A DNA stretch of 64,000 nt, taken from an uncultured Oscillibacter sp. (lineage in GTDB: Bacteria; Bacillota; Clostridia; Oscillospirales; Oscillospiraceae). The stretch covers positions 84,075-148,074 of the forward strand of contig CAJUDV010000001.1 in assembly GCA_910585385.1 (NCBI GenBank), in the 5' to 3' direction. Position numbers and translations under genes: made by a program. Below the pieces are notes generated by a model that saw only the letters and a list, made by a program, of their open reading frames with translations, was not told the DNA's origin and did no database searches. Each line of letters starts with the position of its first letter. The first letter of the stretch is position 1. Positions 43,927 through 52,610 of the stretch are shown in pieces.

Positions 43927-44673
43927 TTACCAGTGGCCGATCTCCGTGCGCATGTGAGTGCGCTTGACGCCGGTCTGCATGTTGAAGAGGATCTTGTTCA
44001 AAGAGGTGATCTCCTCCTCCGTCAGCTGGGCGAAGAGGAAGCCGTACCGGAACTGCCCCGGCGCGTGTTCAATGCACCGGACAATCTGCCCCACAAAGTT
44101 CAGGGGGGTGTAGTCGTCCAGCTTTAAGCGAATGCGCAGCACCTCATCCTCGGAGTGAATATACTCCGACTGCACACAGGCGCCGCCGGTGCTGATGTCC
44201 ACCAGAAGGCACTCCTCCGGGGTCTTGTAGTGGTCGTCTTCCCACCGGTACAGCGACACGGGGACGCTGAGGGGCAGACGGAAGGCATCCCGGTTTTCCG
44301 CGTGGGTTTCCACCTGTACGTTTTTCAGCTTCAAAACCGTCCGGCTGGACTCCTGAACCGTGGCCCGCAGACTGATGGGCACCATTTTCTTGTCGTAGCC
44401 GCTGGCACATACGGCGGCCTCCAGGCTGCAGATTTTAAAGGCCAGTCCGCCGGGCAGCCGCTCCAGCGTCAGGGTGGTGGAGGTGAGAGCCGTGATTTTT
44501 CCGCTTAGCAGGGGCGTTCCTTCCGGGGTGGTTACGTCGATGCGCATTCCCTCGCACAGCTCCCCTGTGAGGGCGCTGCTGGAGGCGTTGAGTTTTCCGT
44601 CTGTGCTCTGCGTGGTCTCCAGCTCGTAGTCCTCCTCGGTTTCTCTGGAGAAGAGAGATGAAAAAATGCTCAT
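43927..44673 (-). CDS. PilZ-domain protein (YcgR-like)
   Basis: A 248-residue protein. The N-terminal half (about 30-110) resembles the YcgR/flagellar-brake PilZN domain (MRIDVTTPEGTPLLSGKITALTS). The C-terminal half is a PilZ domain: RDAFRLPLSVPVSLYRW (an R-x3-R c-di-GMP site), then VDISTGGACV (the D-x-S-x-x-G motif) and RIRLKLDD. Both c-di-GMP-binding motifs look intact, so it is likely a c-di-GMP receptor. No flagellar or diguanylate cyclase gene is in the window. Confidence 0.85.
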   Translation of the reverse strand: MSIFSSLFSRETEEDYELETTQSTDGKLNASSSALTGELCEGMRIDVTTPEGTPLLSGKITALTSTTLTLERLPGGLAFKICSLEAAVCASGYDKKMVPISLRATVQESSRTVLKLKNVQVETHAENRDAFRLPLSVPVSLYRWEDDHYKTPEECLLVDISTGGACVQSEYIHSEDEVLRIRLKLDDYTPLNFVGQIVRCIEHAPGQFRYGFLFAQLTEEEITSLNKILFNMQTGVKRTHMRTEIGHW

Positions 44674-44809
44674 AGGGCACCGCCTTTTTCATGGATTCGC
44701 CTCTTGGCGCAGTGATTCCGCCTGGGGCGGAGGGGAAAGTTTTTTTGCTTGAAGGGGGAGTAAAATGATTTCTGTCTGTAAAATAAATCAAAAAATATAC
44801 AAATTGGAC

Positions 44810-45820
44810 TTATATGAGCCACTTTCCCACAGTGGGAACACGGCTCAGAACCGCCCACACCGCCAGGGAACAGACCAGCACGGCGGCGGCGGTCAGGGGG
44901 ATTAAGAGAATACACGGGCCGGCGACGGCGCTGAGACCCAGCCGTCCCAGCTCCCAGTAGGGGATCAGGTGGACCAGGTACACGCAGAAGGATGCCTGGG
45001 ACAGGGTGTGGAGTACCGGCGGCGTTGGCCGCTCTTTCGGGGTGGAGAAGGCCCAGCCGCAGATTCCGGCGGCCAGCAGTACCGTGCCGGGGCTGGCCGC
45101 CTCCAGCAGCGTTTCGTTCAGGCGTCCGTCTTTCAGGGAGAGGAGGGCTGTTCCGCCGAAGATCACCAGGAAGCCTGCGGCGGCAGTCAGGGCCCAGCGC
45201 CTGGGGGAGGCGGCGTACTGCCGCAGATACCAGCCCAGCAGCCCGTAGCCCGCGGCGGTGTAGGCCAGATTCAGCCCATATTGGGTGGGAATGCCGCGAA
45301 GCAGGGTCAGGGGCCAGCATCCTTTAAAGGTGGGGTAGAGAATTCCCAGAACGGCCCACAAAATCAGCAGATATTCCAGCGTATGCCGGTCCGCGTGAGC
45401 GGTGATGATCCGGGTCACCGGGAGCAGGGCGTAGACCAGCAGGGCGATGTGCAGGTAGTACAGGTGGTTTTGGTGGTGGAAGGCCAGGACATGCTTGACC
45501 GCTTCCGCCAGTTCCCGGGCGGTGACGCCGCCGTCGTATCTGCCCATCTGCCACAGCTGGTAGATCAGGGCCCAGGCCAGCAATGCTGCCAGCAGCCGGG
45601 GAATCTTTTGGAGCCACAGCTGCCGAAGGGTGAGTTCCCGGCGGGGGTCCAGCATCAGCGCTCCGGTGACCATCAGAAAGATGGGCACGCTGGCGCGGCT
45701 GACAGAGCCCCAGAACAGGGCGGAGAGCCAGTGAAAGGAGCCCACAGGGTGGCTGTATCCGCCGGCGGAGACGTGAATCAGGATGACGCCTGTGATGGCC
45801 AGGGACTTGAGCAGGTCCAC
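44810..45820 (-). CDS. Acyltransferase-3 family membrane protein, start uncertain
   Basis: A polytopic protein of about 336 residues in the acyltransferase 3 (OafA/WecH) family: DLLKSLAITGVILIHVSA near the start with the catalytic His, then SVPIFLMVTGALML and about ten helices. The only standard in-frame start is GTG 45820, which has no ribosome-binding site and lies immediately before the first helix. In the same frame the sequence stays open upstream for about 19 codons (ending PPRDGT), to an ATC placed 6-7 bases after AGAGGTG. Alternatively a one-base change in the CCCC run near 45828-45831 would join a GTG-led N-terminus. Acetylates an envelope glycan, by inference. Confidence 0.8.
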   Translation of the reverse strand: MDLLKSLAITGVILIHVSAGGYSHPVGSFHWLSALFWGSVSRASVPIFLMVTGALMLDPRRELTLRQLWLQKIPRLLAALLAWALIYQLWQMGRYDGGVTARELAEAVKHVLAFHHQNHLYYLHIALLVYALLPVTRIITAHADRHTLEYLLILWAVLGILYPTFKGCWPLTLLRGIPTQYGLNLAYTAAGYGLLGWYLRQYAASPRRWALTAAAGFLVIFGGTALLSLKDGRLNETLLEAASPGTVLLAAGICGWAFSTPKERPTPPVLHTLSQASFCVYLVHLIPYWELGRLGLSAVAGPCILLIPLTAAAVLVCSLAVWAVLSRVPTVGKWLI

Positions 45821-45932
45821 TGTGCCGTCACGGGGAGGAGAGGAGGCGCTTGCGGGAGTTTTTGGAGAAAGGATGGTGTTTCACCTCTTATTCGCTCTCT
45901 TGTATCTTCGTAATTGGGAAAAACCGGGAGGG

Positions 45933-47240
45933 TTAGTGCTTGCTGGGTACCAGCTTCTCCTTGCCGCCCATATAGGGCCGCAGGACCTCCGGGATCAGCA
46001 CGGTGCCGTCGGCCTGGAGGTTGTTCTCCAGAAAGGCGATGAGCATTCGGGGCGGAGCCACGCAGGTGTTGTTCAGGGTGTGACAGAGCTGGGTTCTGCC
46101 GCTCTCGTCCTTGTAGCGGATACGGAGCCGCCGGGCCTGGGCGTCTCCCAGGTTGGAGCAGGAGCAGACCTCAAAATACTTCTGCTGCCGGGGTGACCAG
46201 GCCTCGATGTCGCAGGACTTCACCTTTAGATCCGCCAGGTCGCCGGAGCAGCACTCCAGCTGCCGCACGGGGATGCCCAGAGAGCGGAACAGCTCTACGG
46301 AGTACCGCCACAGCTTCTCGTACCAGTCGCGGCTCTCCTCGGGCTTGCAGACCACGATCATCTCCTGCTTTTCAAACTGGTGGATGCGGTACACGCCCCG
46401 CTCCTCGATGCCGTGGGCGCCCTTCTCCTTTCGGAAGCAGGGGGAGTAGGAGGTCAGGGTCTGGGGCAGCTTTTCAGCGGGTACGATCTGGTCGATGAAC
46501 CGGCCGATCATGGAGTGCTCGCTGGTGCCGATGAGGTACAGGTCCTCTCCCTCGATCTTGTACATCATGCCGTCCATATCCGTCTGGCTCATGACGCCCT
46601 CCACCACGTTGCCGTGAATCATGAAGGGGGGGATGCAGTAAGTGAAGCCCTTGCCGATCATAAAGTCCCGGCCGTAGGCCAGCACCGCCTCGTGGAGCCT
46701 GGCGATGTCCCCCAGCAGGTAGTAGAATCCGTTGCCGGAGACCCGTCCCGCGGCGTCCAGGTCGATGCCGTCAAAGGACTCCATGATCTCCGTGTGGTAG
46801 GGGATGGGGAAGTCCGGCGTTTTCGCCTCGCCGAAGCGCTCCGCCTCCACGTTGGCAGAGTCGTCGGGGCCGATGGGGACGGACTCGTCAATGATCTGGG
46901 GGATCACCAGCAGCCGTTTGTGGAGCTCCGATTCCAGCTCCGTCTCCTGCCGCTCCAGCTCCGCCAGCCGGTTGGCGTCGGCCTTTACCTGGGCCTTGAC
47001 CTGTTCGGCCTCCTGGAGCTTCGCGGGGTCCTTTTTGGCCTGCCCCATCAGCATACCCACTTGCTTGCTCAAAGTATTCCGGGCGGAGCGCAGCTGGTCC
47101 GCCTCGGCGATGGCGGCCCGCCGCCTGGCGTCCAGGTCAATGGCCTCGTCCACCAGGGGGAGCTTCTGGTCCTGGAATTTCTTTTTAATGTTTTCCTTGA
47201 CAATCTCCGGGTTCTCCCGAATGAATTTCATGTCCAGCAT
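45933..47240 (-). CDS. serS: Seryl-tRNA synthetase
   Basis: A 435-residue class II synthetase. The N-terminal coiled-coil arm runs about 25-110 (DLDARRRAAIAEADQLRSAR onward). The core shows IGTSEHSMIGRF, SYSPCFRKEKGAHGIEERG (motif 2) and TLNNTCVAPPRMLIAFLENN (motif 3). GAGGTGA precedes the ATG. No T-box leader is seen upstream; instead a parS site lies 39 bases before the start. Confidence 0.97.
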   Translation of the reverse strand: MLDMKFIRENPEIVKENIKKKFQDQKLPLVDEAIDLDARRRAAIAEADQLRSARNTLSKQVGMLMGQAKKDPAKLQEAEQVKAQVKADANRLAELERQETELESELHKRLLVIPQIIDESVPIGPDDSANVEAERFGEAKTPDFPIPYHTEIMESFDGIDLDAAGRVSGNGFYYLLGDIARLHEAVLAYGRDFMIGKGFTYCIPPFMIHGNVVEGVMSQTDMDGMMYKIEGEDLYLIGTSEHSMIGRFIDQIVPAEKLPQTLTSYSPCFRKEKGAHGIEERGVYRIHQFEKQEMIVVCKPEESRDWYEKLWRYSVELFRSLGIPVRQLECCSGDLADLKVKSCDIEAWSPRQQKYFEVCSCSNLGDAQARRLRIRYKDESGRTQLCHTLNNTCVAPPRMLIAFLENNLQADGTVLIPEVLRPYMGGKEKLVPSKH

Positions 47241-47278
47241 GGATGATTCACCTCAAATTAAAATCAGTATCGTGTCAA

Positions 47279-47294
47279 TGTTTCACGTGAAACA
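47279..47294. promoter_or_regulatory. parS site (ParB binding), site 1
   Basis: TGTTTCACGTGAAACA, a perfect 16-base palindrome matching the Firmicutes parS consensus (TGTTNCACGTGAAACA). It is in the gap upstream of serS, about 1.3 kb from parB. Confidence 0.92.
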
Positions 47295-47395
47295 TTGGAT
47301 GGCCCGTGTGATTCCCCTGGAGACTGCCGGTGACGCCGGCAGCAAAAGCAAAACAGAGGCCAGGGGCTTCCGATGGGGGTTCAGCCATTTCACGG

Positions 47396-47959
47396 TCACT
47401 CCTCCGTCAGCAGCGGCAGCCGCTCCACCAGAGCCTGAACAGCCGCGCTATCTGCGGGGCCACCGCCGCATTGGCAAAGCGGCAGCCGCTCCACCAGAGC
47501 CTGAACAGCCTCCTCTCCGCCGGAGAGAAATATGGGGAGAGTGCTGTTTGTGTGCAGGGAGGTATAGATGGAACGGTTCGCGCCGATTTCCATCGTCAGG
47601 GACCGGCCGTCCTGGTCTAGGAAATAGAAAAGGACACTGGTCCGGTCCGCTGGCTCGGTTTTGACGGTTCCGTCCTGGAGGTATTCCCGAACCAGGTTGC
47701 CCGGGGGGCGGCGGAACCGCAGGCGTTCCACTTCTTTCAGGACTGTCTGCCACTGGCTGTCGTCTGGTACCGCACCGGTACTCCAGACGAGATCGACGCC
47801 CTGGCCGGGTTTGTTGTGTATCACACTGGCGCTGACGGACTCCAGCTCGCCCATGCCCAAACCGTGGATGTCCACGGGCCGGGTGTACCAGAGGGTCCAC
47901 ACCAGCAGCAGGATTAAAACGACAGCCGTGGCCTTCCAATGGGCTTTTAGCCATTTCAT
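47396..47959 (-). CDS. Membrane-anchored hypothetical protein with internal duplication
   Basis: A 187-residue protein: N-terminal membrane helix (ATAVVLILLLVWTLWY, about 10-25), then a domain resembling the protein at 38960-39475 through its VERLRFRRPPGNLVREY motif and the LFYFLDQDGRSLTMEI strand pair. The C-terminus contains AVQALVERLPL twice, from a tandem duplication at DNA level. It lies between the parB-coiled-coil pair and serS on the same strand. I do not recognise the domain. Confidence 0.65.
   Translation of the reverse strand: MKWLKAHWKATAVVLILLLVWTLWYTRPVDIHGLGMGELESVSASVIHNKPGQGVDLVWSTGAVPDDSQWQTVLKEVERLRFRRPPGNLVREYLQDGTVKTEPADRTSVLFYFLDQDGRSLTMEIGANRSIYTSLHTNSTLPIFLSGGEEAVQALVERLPLCQCGGGPADSAAVQALVERLPLLTEE
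47413..47510. repeat. In-frame direct duplication (66-base period)
   Basis: A 32-base segment at 47413-47444 recurs without change at 47479-47510. The 66-base offset is 22 codons, so the frame is kept and AVQALVERLPL is repeated. Confidence 0.9.
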
Positions 47960-48026
47960 GGCGTCCTCCTTTTACCTCTCCGCCGCCAGCGGGGCTGTTA
48001 CCGGCAGACCGGCCTCCGGCACTTCT

Positions 48027-48587
48027 TCACGGCGCCCGGTCCTCCAGGGCGCTCACAGCCTCTTTCAGCTCCTGATACCGGAGGGCGGGACTGGTGACGT
48101 CCGCGGCGCCGCCGCCGTCAGACAGAAATTCCACCATGCCGCCGTCCTCCATGGCCTGAATGGTCTCCCGGCAGCCCTCAAAGTCCCGGAGCAGATACTG
48201 CTGCTGTAAGGCGTAGAGATCATACAGCGCGTCAACCCGGTGAGAGAGGAGATCGGAGGCTTCCTGGGCCTCTGCCGCCAGCTCCGCCTGAGCGGCCGCC
48301 TCCTCCTGGGCGGAGGCAAGGGATTTTTGGGCTTCGGCCAGCTCCTCCTGGAGCTGGATAACCCGGTTCTGGAGCTCCTGCACCTCCTGCATGGCGGAGA
48401 CGGAGCTTTGCAGCCGTCCCATAGCCTCGGCGTTGCTGCGCTGGTGGACCAGCAGGGAGAGGGCCATCAGCGAAAAGGCCACCAGGAATAGCACGAGAAT
48501 ATAGACAATGACCGGCTTCTTTCCGCCGGAAGCGGCGCATTTTTTCTCCGGAGCGGAGGCGGTTTCATCTTTTCGCTCCAAGGTCAT
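48027..48587 (-). CDS. Membrane-anchored coiled-coil protein coupled to parB
   Basis: A 186-residue protein. Its ATG overlaps the parB stop (ATGA). The short basic cytoplasmic start contains CAASGGKK, a membrane helix spans about 25-47 (VIVYILVLFLVAFSLMALSLLV), and a long heptad-rich coiled coil (AMQEVQELQNRVIQLQEELAEAQ) precedes a polar C-terminal domain. It resembles no named protein. Tight coupling to parB suggests a membrane partner in origin segregation, but this is inference from position only. Confidence 0.6.
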   Translation of the reverse strand: MTLERKDETASAPEKKCAASGGKKPVIVYILVLFLVAFSLMALSLLVHQRSNAEAMGRLQSSVSAMQEVQELQNRVIQLQEELAEAQKSLASAQEEAAAQAELAAEAQEASDLLSHRVDALYDLYALQQQYLLRDFEGCRETIQAMEDGGMVEFLSDGGGAADVTSPALRYQELKEAVSALEDRAP

Positions 48588-49483
48588 GCCTCCGGTCCTT
48601 TCTTCTGCACCTGGACCAGAGCCAGGGCGTCCAGCAGGTCATTGAGATCGTCCACGCCGTAGTACTCCAGCTCAATGCGTCCTTTTTTCCGGCCTGTGAC
48701 GATTTTCACGCCCCGGCCCAGCCGGGAGGAGAGGTCCTTCTGGGCCTCGGCGGCGTAGTCCACGTCGTAGGAGGGCCTTTTTTCACCGGCGGAAGGCGGT
48801 TCCTCAGGGGGCTGCTTTGAGAGCTTCTTCATCAGCCGTTCCGTCTCCCGGACGGACAGGCCTTGCAGCACTACCATAGCCGCGGTGCTGGCCTGGAGCT
48901 CGGGAGAGAGGGGCAGCAGCGCCCGGGCGTGGCCGGCGGAGAGCTTGCCCTGTTCCACCATCTCCCGGACTTCTGGAGTAAGACCCAGCAGCCGCAGCGC
49001 GTTGGCCACGGCGCTGCGGGACTTGCCCACTCTTTGGGCCGCCTCCTCCTGGGTCATGTGGTAGTTCTCCATCAGGGAGTGAAAACCGGCGGCCTCCTCC
49101 ATGGGGTTCAGGTCCTCCCGCTGGAGGTTTTCAATCATTGCCAGCTCCGCGGCCTTGCGGTCGTCCGCCTCAATGACAATGGCGGGAACCTCTTGAAGGC
49201 CCGCCAGCCGGGCGGCCCGCCAGCGCCGCTCCCCGGCGATGATCTGATAGTAGCCGGAAGAGAGCTTCCTCACCGTCAGAGGCTGGATGATGCCGTGCTC
49301 CCGGATGGAGTCCGCCAGCTCCGCCAGCGCCGCCTCGTCAAAGAGTTTGCGGGGCTGGGAGGAGCAGGTCTCCACCTGGGAGATGGGCAGGGAGAGACTG
49401 CCGGTGATTTCTGTGTTCAGTACATCGTCGCCCAGCAGGGCGCCGAGGCCCCGGCCAAGGCCGGTGGGCTTTTTGGATGCCAT
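48584..49483 (-). CDS. parB: Chromosome partitioning protein ParB (Spo0J)
   Basis: A 299-residue CTPase that loads on parS and slides. The ParB N-terminal domain shows ISQVETCSSQPRK, IREHGIIQPLTVRKL and the ERRWRAARLAG box (CTP/arginine motif). The helix-turn-helix region includes MTQEEAAQRVGKSRSAVANALRLL. The C-terminal dimer domain follows an Glu/Pro linker. Two parS sites lie close by, at 47279 and 50448. It is preceded by parA in the same transcript. Confidence 0.96.
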   Translation of the reverse strand: MASKKPTGLGRGLGALLGDDVLNTEITGSLSLPISQVETCSSQPRKLFDEAALAELADSIREHGIIQPLTVRKLSSGYYQIIAGERRWRAARLAGLQEVPAIVIEADDRKAAELAMIENLQREDLNPMEEAAGFHSLMENYHMTQEEAAQRVGKSRSAVANALRLLGLTPEVREMVEQGKLSAGHARALLPLSPELQASTAAMVVLQGLSVRETERLMKKLSKQPPEEPPSAGEKRPSYDVDYAAEAQKDLSSRLGRGVKIVTGRKKGRIELEYYGVDDLNDLLDALALVQVQKKGPEA

Positions 49484-49508
49484 GTGGTGCTCCTTTCAAA
49501 AAGGGCGT

Positions 49509-50267
49509 CTACGCGCCCTGCTTTTTCAAAAATTCCGCCGCCAAGGAGGCGTAGGACTCCGCTCCCCGGGAGGAGCGGTCGTAGGCGCTGATGGGCTTTC
49601 CGTGGCTGGGGGCCTCGGAGAGGCGGACGTTTCGGGGAATGACGGTGGCGTAGACCTTGCCGGGGAAGTAGTGCTTGACCTCCTCCGCCACCTGGAGAGA
49701 GAGATTGGTCCGCCCGTCAAACATGGTCAGCAGCACCCCCTCCAGCTCCAACTGGGGGTTGAGAGAGCGGCGGACAATGCGGACGGTGTTCATCAGGTCG
49801 CTGAGACCCTCCAAAGCGAAGTACTCTCCCTGGACCGGAACCAAAATCGCGTCGGCGGCACAGAGGGCGTTGACTGTCAGCAGCTCCAGAGAGGGGGGGC
49901 AGTCGATAAAGAGGTAGTCGTAGCGGTCGCTGACCTGGTGCAGCGCCTCCCGCAGCAAAAACTCCCGGCGCTCCATGCCGATGAGCTCAATGCCGGCCCC
50001 GGCCAAAGCCTTGTTGGAGGGCAGTACGTCGCCGTACCGGGTGTGAACCAGGGCGTCGGCGGCAGGAATCTCGCCGATGAGGACATCGTAGATCCCCTTG
50101 GAGACGCTTTTGTCCACCCCCATGCCGGAGGTGGAGTTGGCCTGGGGATCAAAGTCGCACAGCAGCACCTTTTTCCCGCTTTCGATGAGAGCGGCGGAGA
50201 GATTTACGCAGGTGGTGGTTTTGCCCACGCCGCCTTTTTGGTTGACGATGGCGATAATTTTTGCCAC
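49509..50267 (-). CDS. parA: Chromosome partitioning ATPase ParA (Soj)
   Basis: A 252-residue ParA ATPase: AIVNQKGGVGKTTTCVNLSAAL (deviant Walker A), CDFDPQANSTSGMG, FIDCPPSLELLTVNAL and PRNVRLSEAPSHGKPI. The GTG at 50267 (VAKIIAIVNQ) has AGGTG upstream and gives the usual N-terminus; the longer open frame adds 20 atypical residues. The promoter at about 50352-50380 drives parA-parB. Confidence 0.96.
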   Translation of the reverse strand: MAKIIAIVNQKGGVGKTTTCVNLSAALIESGKKVLLCDFDPQANSTSGMGVDKSVSKGIYDVLIGEIPAADALVHTRYGDVLPSNKALAGAGIELIGMERREFLLREALHQVSDRYDYLFIDCPPSLELLTVNALCAADAILVPVQGEYFALEGLSDLMNTVRIVRRSLNPQLELEGVLLTMFDGRTNLSLQVAEEVKHYFPGKVYATVIPRNVRLSEAPSHGKPISAYDRSSRGAESYASLAAEFLKKQGA

Positions 50268-50351
50268 GGAGGCACCTACTTTCCAAACATCAGGCGCAGC
50301 GCGCCTGTTTGTGCCCGCCGCGAACAAATGGGCGGGGTCTTTTACGAAAAC

Positions 50352-50380
50352 ATTATAGCAGGGGACAACATTCCTTGCAA
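50352..50380 (-). promoter_or_regulatory. parAB promoter
   Basis: Minus strand TTGCAA (50380-50375), 17-base spacer, TATAAT (50357-50352). Confidence 0.75.
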
Positions 50381-50447
50381 GGTTAAATGTGTAAAATCTG
50401 ATATAAATTTGGGGCCAAAGCCGCCGGAGCGCAGAGCGGCGGAGGAT

Positions 50448-50463
50448 TGTTTCACGTGAAACA
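50448..50463. promoter_or_regulatory. parS site, site 2
   Basis: TGTTTCACGTGAAACA, identical to site 1, upstream of the parAB promoter. It is followed by a GC-rich hairpin (ATTGGCGGCGG ... CCGCCGCCAAT, about 50464-50507). Confidence 0.92.
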
Positions 50464-50512
50464 ATTGGCGGCGGTTCCGGAACCGAGGTTCCAAAGCCGC
50501 CGCCAATGAGTA

Positions 50513-50646
50513 AGACCTGTATTCAAAACCGATGCACGCCGCCTGGAGCGTTCGCTTCCCGCCGTACCGCGCGGCGTTTCCCGGCGGACCGCCGGGACTG
50601 CCGCGAAAAATTCTCGTCCATCCGGCGTCCGGGGCTGTCAACGCAG
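50513..50646. repeat. Dispersed palindromic repeat, copy 4 (divergent)
   Basis: On the minus strand it shows ACGCCGGATGGACGAGAATT (compare GCCGGATTGGAGCAGATTTT in copy 1) and GCTCCAGGCGGCGT (compare GCTCCAAGACGGCGT in copy 2), ending near ATCGGTTTTGAATACAGG. It ends just before the GH13 stop codon. Confidence 0.55.
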
Positions 50647-50649
50647 GCT

Positions 50650-52533
50650 TTAAGCTTCGGAGCCCTCCGCCAGCAGCAGACCCGTGAGAGGCGGGAGCGT
50701 CAGCTCCAGCGCGCCCTCCGCCGGGGCAAAGCGCCGGCCGGTGAGCAGATCCTCCGCCGGGCCGCCGGGCCAGGGAAGGGTGAGGCGCTGTTCCTCCAAA
50801 GAGGCGTTGACCACGGTGGCAAGGCCCTCCGCCTCTGTCTCCCGGGCAAAGGCCAGCAGGGGGCCGGCGGCGTGAAGCCAGCGGAGACAGCCGGTCCGCA
50901 GGGCCTCCCGGTCCCGCCGCAGGCGGCCCAAAGTCTGAAACCAGCCCAGCAGCGCCCGGTCCTCGCCGCCCCAGGGATAGGCGCCGCGGTTGAAGGGGTC
51001 CTCAAAGCCCTCCATTCCGGCCTCATCGCCGTAGAACACAGTGGGGGCGCCGGGAAAGGTGAACAGCACCAGCGCGGCCAGCCGCAGCCGCCGGAGGCCC
51101 CGGTCCCGCTCGCCGGGGGAGAGGCGGTACCCAGCCCGCGCCTCCCTGCTCTCCAGCAGCACGTCGGCCCCCAGTACTGTCAGCACCCGGGGGGTGTCGT
51201 GAGTTCCCAGGAAATTCATGGCGGAGTAGAAGGCAGCGGGGGGATAGTTCTCCCGAAGAGTCTCCATGGCGTCCTGAAACCGCTCCGCCCGCTCCTGGCG
51301 GAGATACTCCAGCAGGGAGGTGCGGAAGGGATAGTTCATCACGCCGTGGAGCTCCCGCCCCAGCAGGTAGCGCCGCCGCCGGGAGTAGGCCACTTTGGTG
51401 CTGGCGTCCTCCCAGACCTCCCCCAGGAGAAAGGCGTCGGGAAAGTCCCGGTCCATGACGGCCCGGATTTTCTCAATAAACCAATCCGGCAGCTCGTCGG
51501 CCACGTCCAGCCGCCAGCCGCTGGCCCCGGCCCGGAGCCACCGGCGGATGATGGAGTGATGGCCTTCAATGATATAGTCGATATAGCTGGGGCTCTCCTC
51601 CCGGACGGCGGGGAGGGTGCGGATGCCCCACCAGGCGTCATAGTCCGTGGGCCAGGGGTGGAAAGAGAACCAGTCCGCATAGGGGCTGTCCGGGCTCTGA
51701 GCGGCGCCCACCGTGGGATAGAACCCATCCTCGTTAAAATAGAGACTCTGGGAGCCGGTGTGATTGAACACACCGTCCAGAATTACCCGAATTCCCAGCT
51801 CTTTGGCGCCGGCGCACAGCGCCCGGAAATCCTCCTCGGTCCCCAGCATGGGGTCAATTTTGGTGTAATCGGCCGTGTTGTAGCGGTGGTTGGAGGCGGA
51901 CTCAAAGATGGGGCACAGGTACAGCGTGGTGACGCCCAGGCCGGCCAGGTAGGGGAGCTTAGAGGCAATGCCCGCCAGAGAGCCGCCGAAAAAATCCCGG
52001 TTCCGCACCTCTCCGTCCGGATCGGGCCGCCACTCCGGCAGATCCCCCCAGTTCTGGTGAATCCAGCGGTCTCCCACCATGCCGGCAGGGTCCGGCACCG
52101 CGAGACGGCAGAAGCGGTCAGGAAAAATCTGGTAGGAGATACCATCGCCAAACCACTGGGGCGTGGGAGTTTCCTCGTAAACCGTCAGCTGCCAGGGCTG
52201 TACCAGACCGTCGGCGCGGTAGCCGGTGCAGTCCAGAATGCAGCCGGAGCCGTCGTCCCGCCAGAAGCGAAAGTGATACCAAATCAAATCCGGCTCCAAG
52301 GGGACGGCGGCCGATCCGGAGAAGCGGAGGCGGTCCCCCTCCGGGCCGCAGCAGGAGAGCTCGATATGGGCCTCAGAACCGGAGAACTCCCCAAGCAGGA
52401 CGACGGCGCAGTGCTGGAAGCCGTCGGAGAGAAGGGGACGGCAGTGAAAGGTCACGTTCCCGCCGCAGGGAATTGCGCCGAAAGGCGTCTTGCACAGGCT
52501 GTGGCGGGGGTCAAAGACAAACGGTTCACTCAT
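50650..52533 (-). CDS. GH13 alpha-amylase/neopullulanase-type glycosidase
   Basis: A 627-residue cytosolic enzyme (no signal peptide). An N-terminal beta-sandwich (about 1-120) resembles the starch-binding domain of cyclomaltodextrinase/neopullulanase. The catalytic barrel has the four GH13 regions: VILDGVFNHTG, SGWRLDVADEL (nucleophile Asp), AFLLGEVWEDA (acid Glu) and FLGTHDTPR (second Asp). The C-terminal domain is beta-rich. It would hydrolyse maltodextrins inside the cell. GAGGAG precedes the ATG. It lies between parA and PBP2 on the same strand but in its own unit. Confidence 0.93.
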   Translation of the reverse strand: MSEPFVFDPRHSLCKTPFGAIPCGGNVTFHCRPLLSDGFQHCAVVLLGEFSGSEAHIELSCCGPEGDRLRFSGSAAVPLEPDLIWYHFRFWRDDGSGCILDCTGYRADGLVQPWQLTVYEETPTPQWFGDGISYQIFPDRFCRLAVPDPAGMVGDRWIHQNWGDLPEWRPDPDGEVRNRDFFGGSLAGIASKLPYLAGLGVTTLYLCPIFESASNHRYNTADYTKIDPMLGTEEDFRALCAGAKELGIRVILDGVFNHTGSQSLYFNEDGFYPTVGAAQSPDSPYADWFSFHPWPTDYDAWWGIRTLPAVREESPSYIDYIIEGHHSIIRRWLRAGASGWRLDVADELPDWFIEKIRAVMDRDFPDAFLLGEVWEDASTKVAYSRRRRYLLGRELHGVMNYPFRTSLLEYLRQERAERFQDAMETLRENYPPAAFYSAMNFLGTHDTPRVLTVLGADVLLESREARAGYRLSPGERDRGLRRLRLAALVLFTFPGAPTVFYGDEAGMEGFEDPFNRGAYPWGGEDRALLGWFQTLGRLRRDREALRTGCLRWLHAAGPLLAFARETEAEGLATVVNASLEEQRLTLPWPGGPAEDLLTGRRFAPAEGALELTLPPLTGLLLAEGSEA

Positions 52534-52610
52534 GGAAAAACTCCTCGATTCAGAATGGAACAGGGCGGTCAGCGCCCTAAGATTGTCAAAGTGCGGGAAA
52601 AAGCGGGTTC

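Noticed and set aside
47241..47395. T-box leader for serS
   Set aside because: No T-box bulge sequence and no competing terminator. The gap contains the parS site instead.
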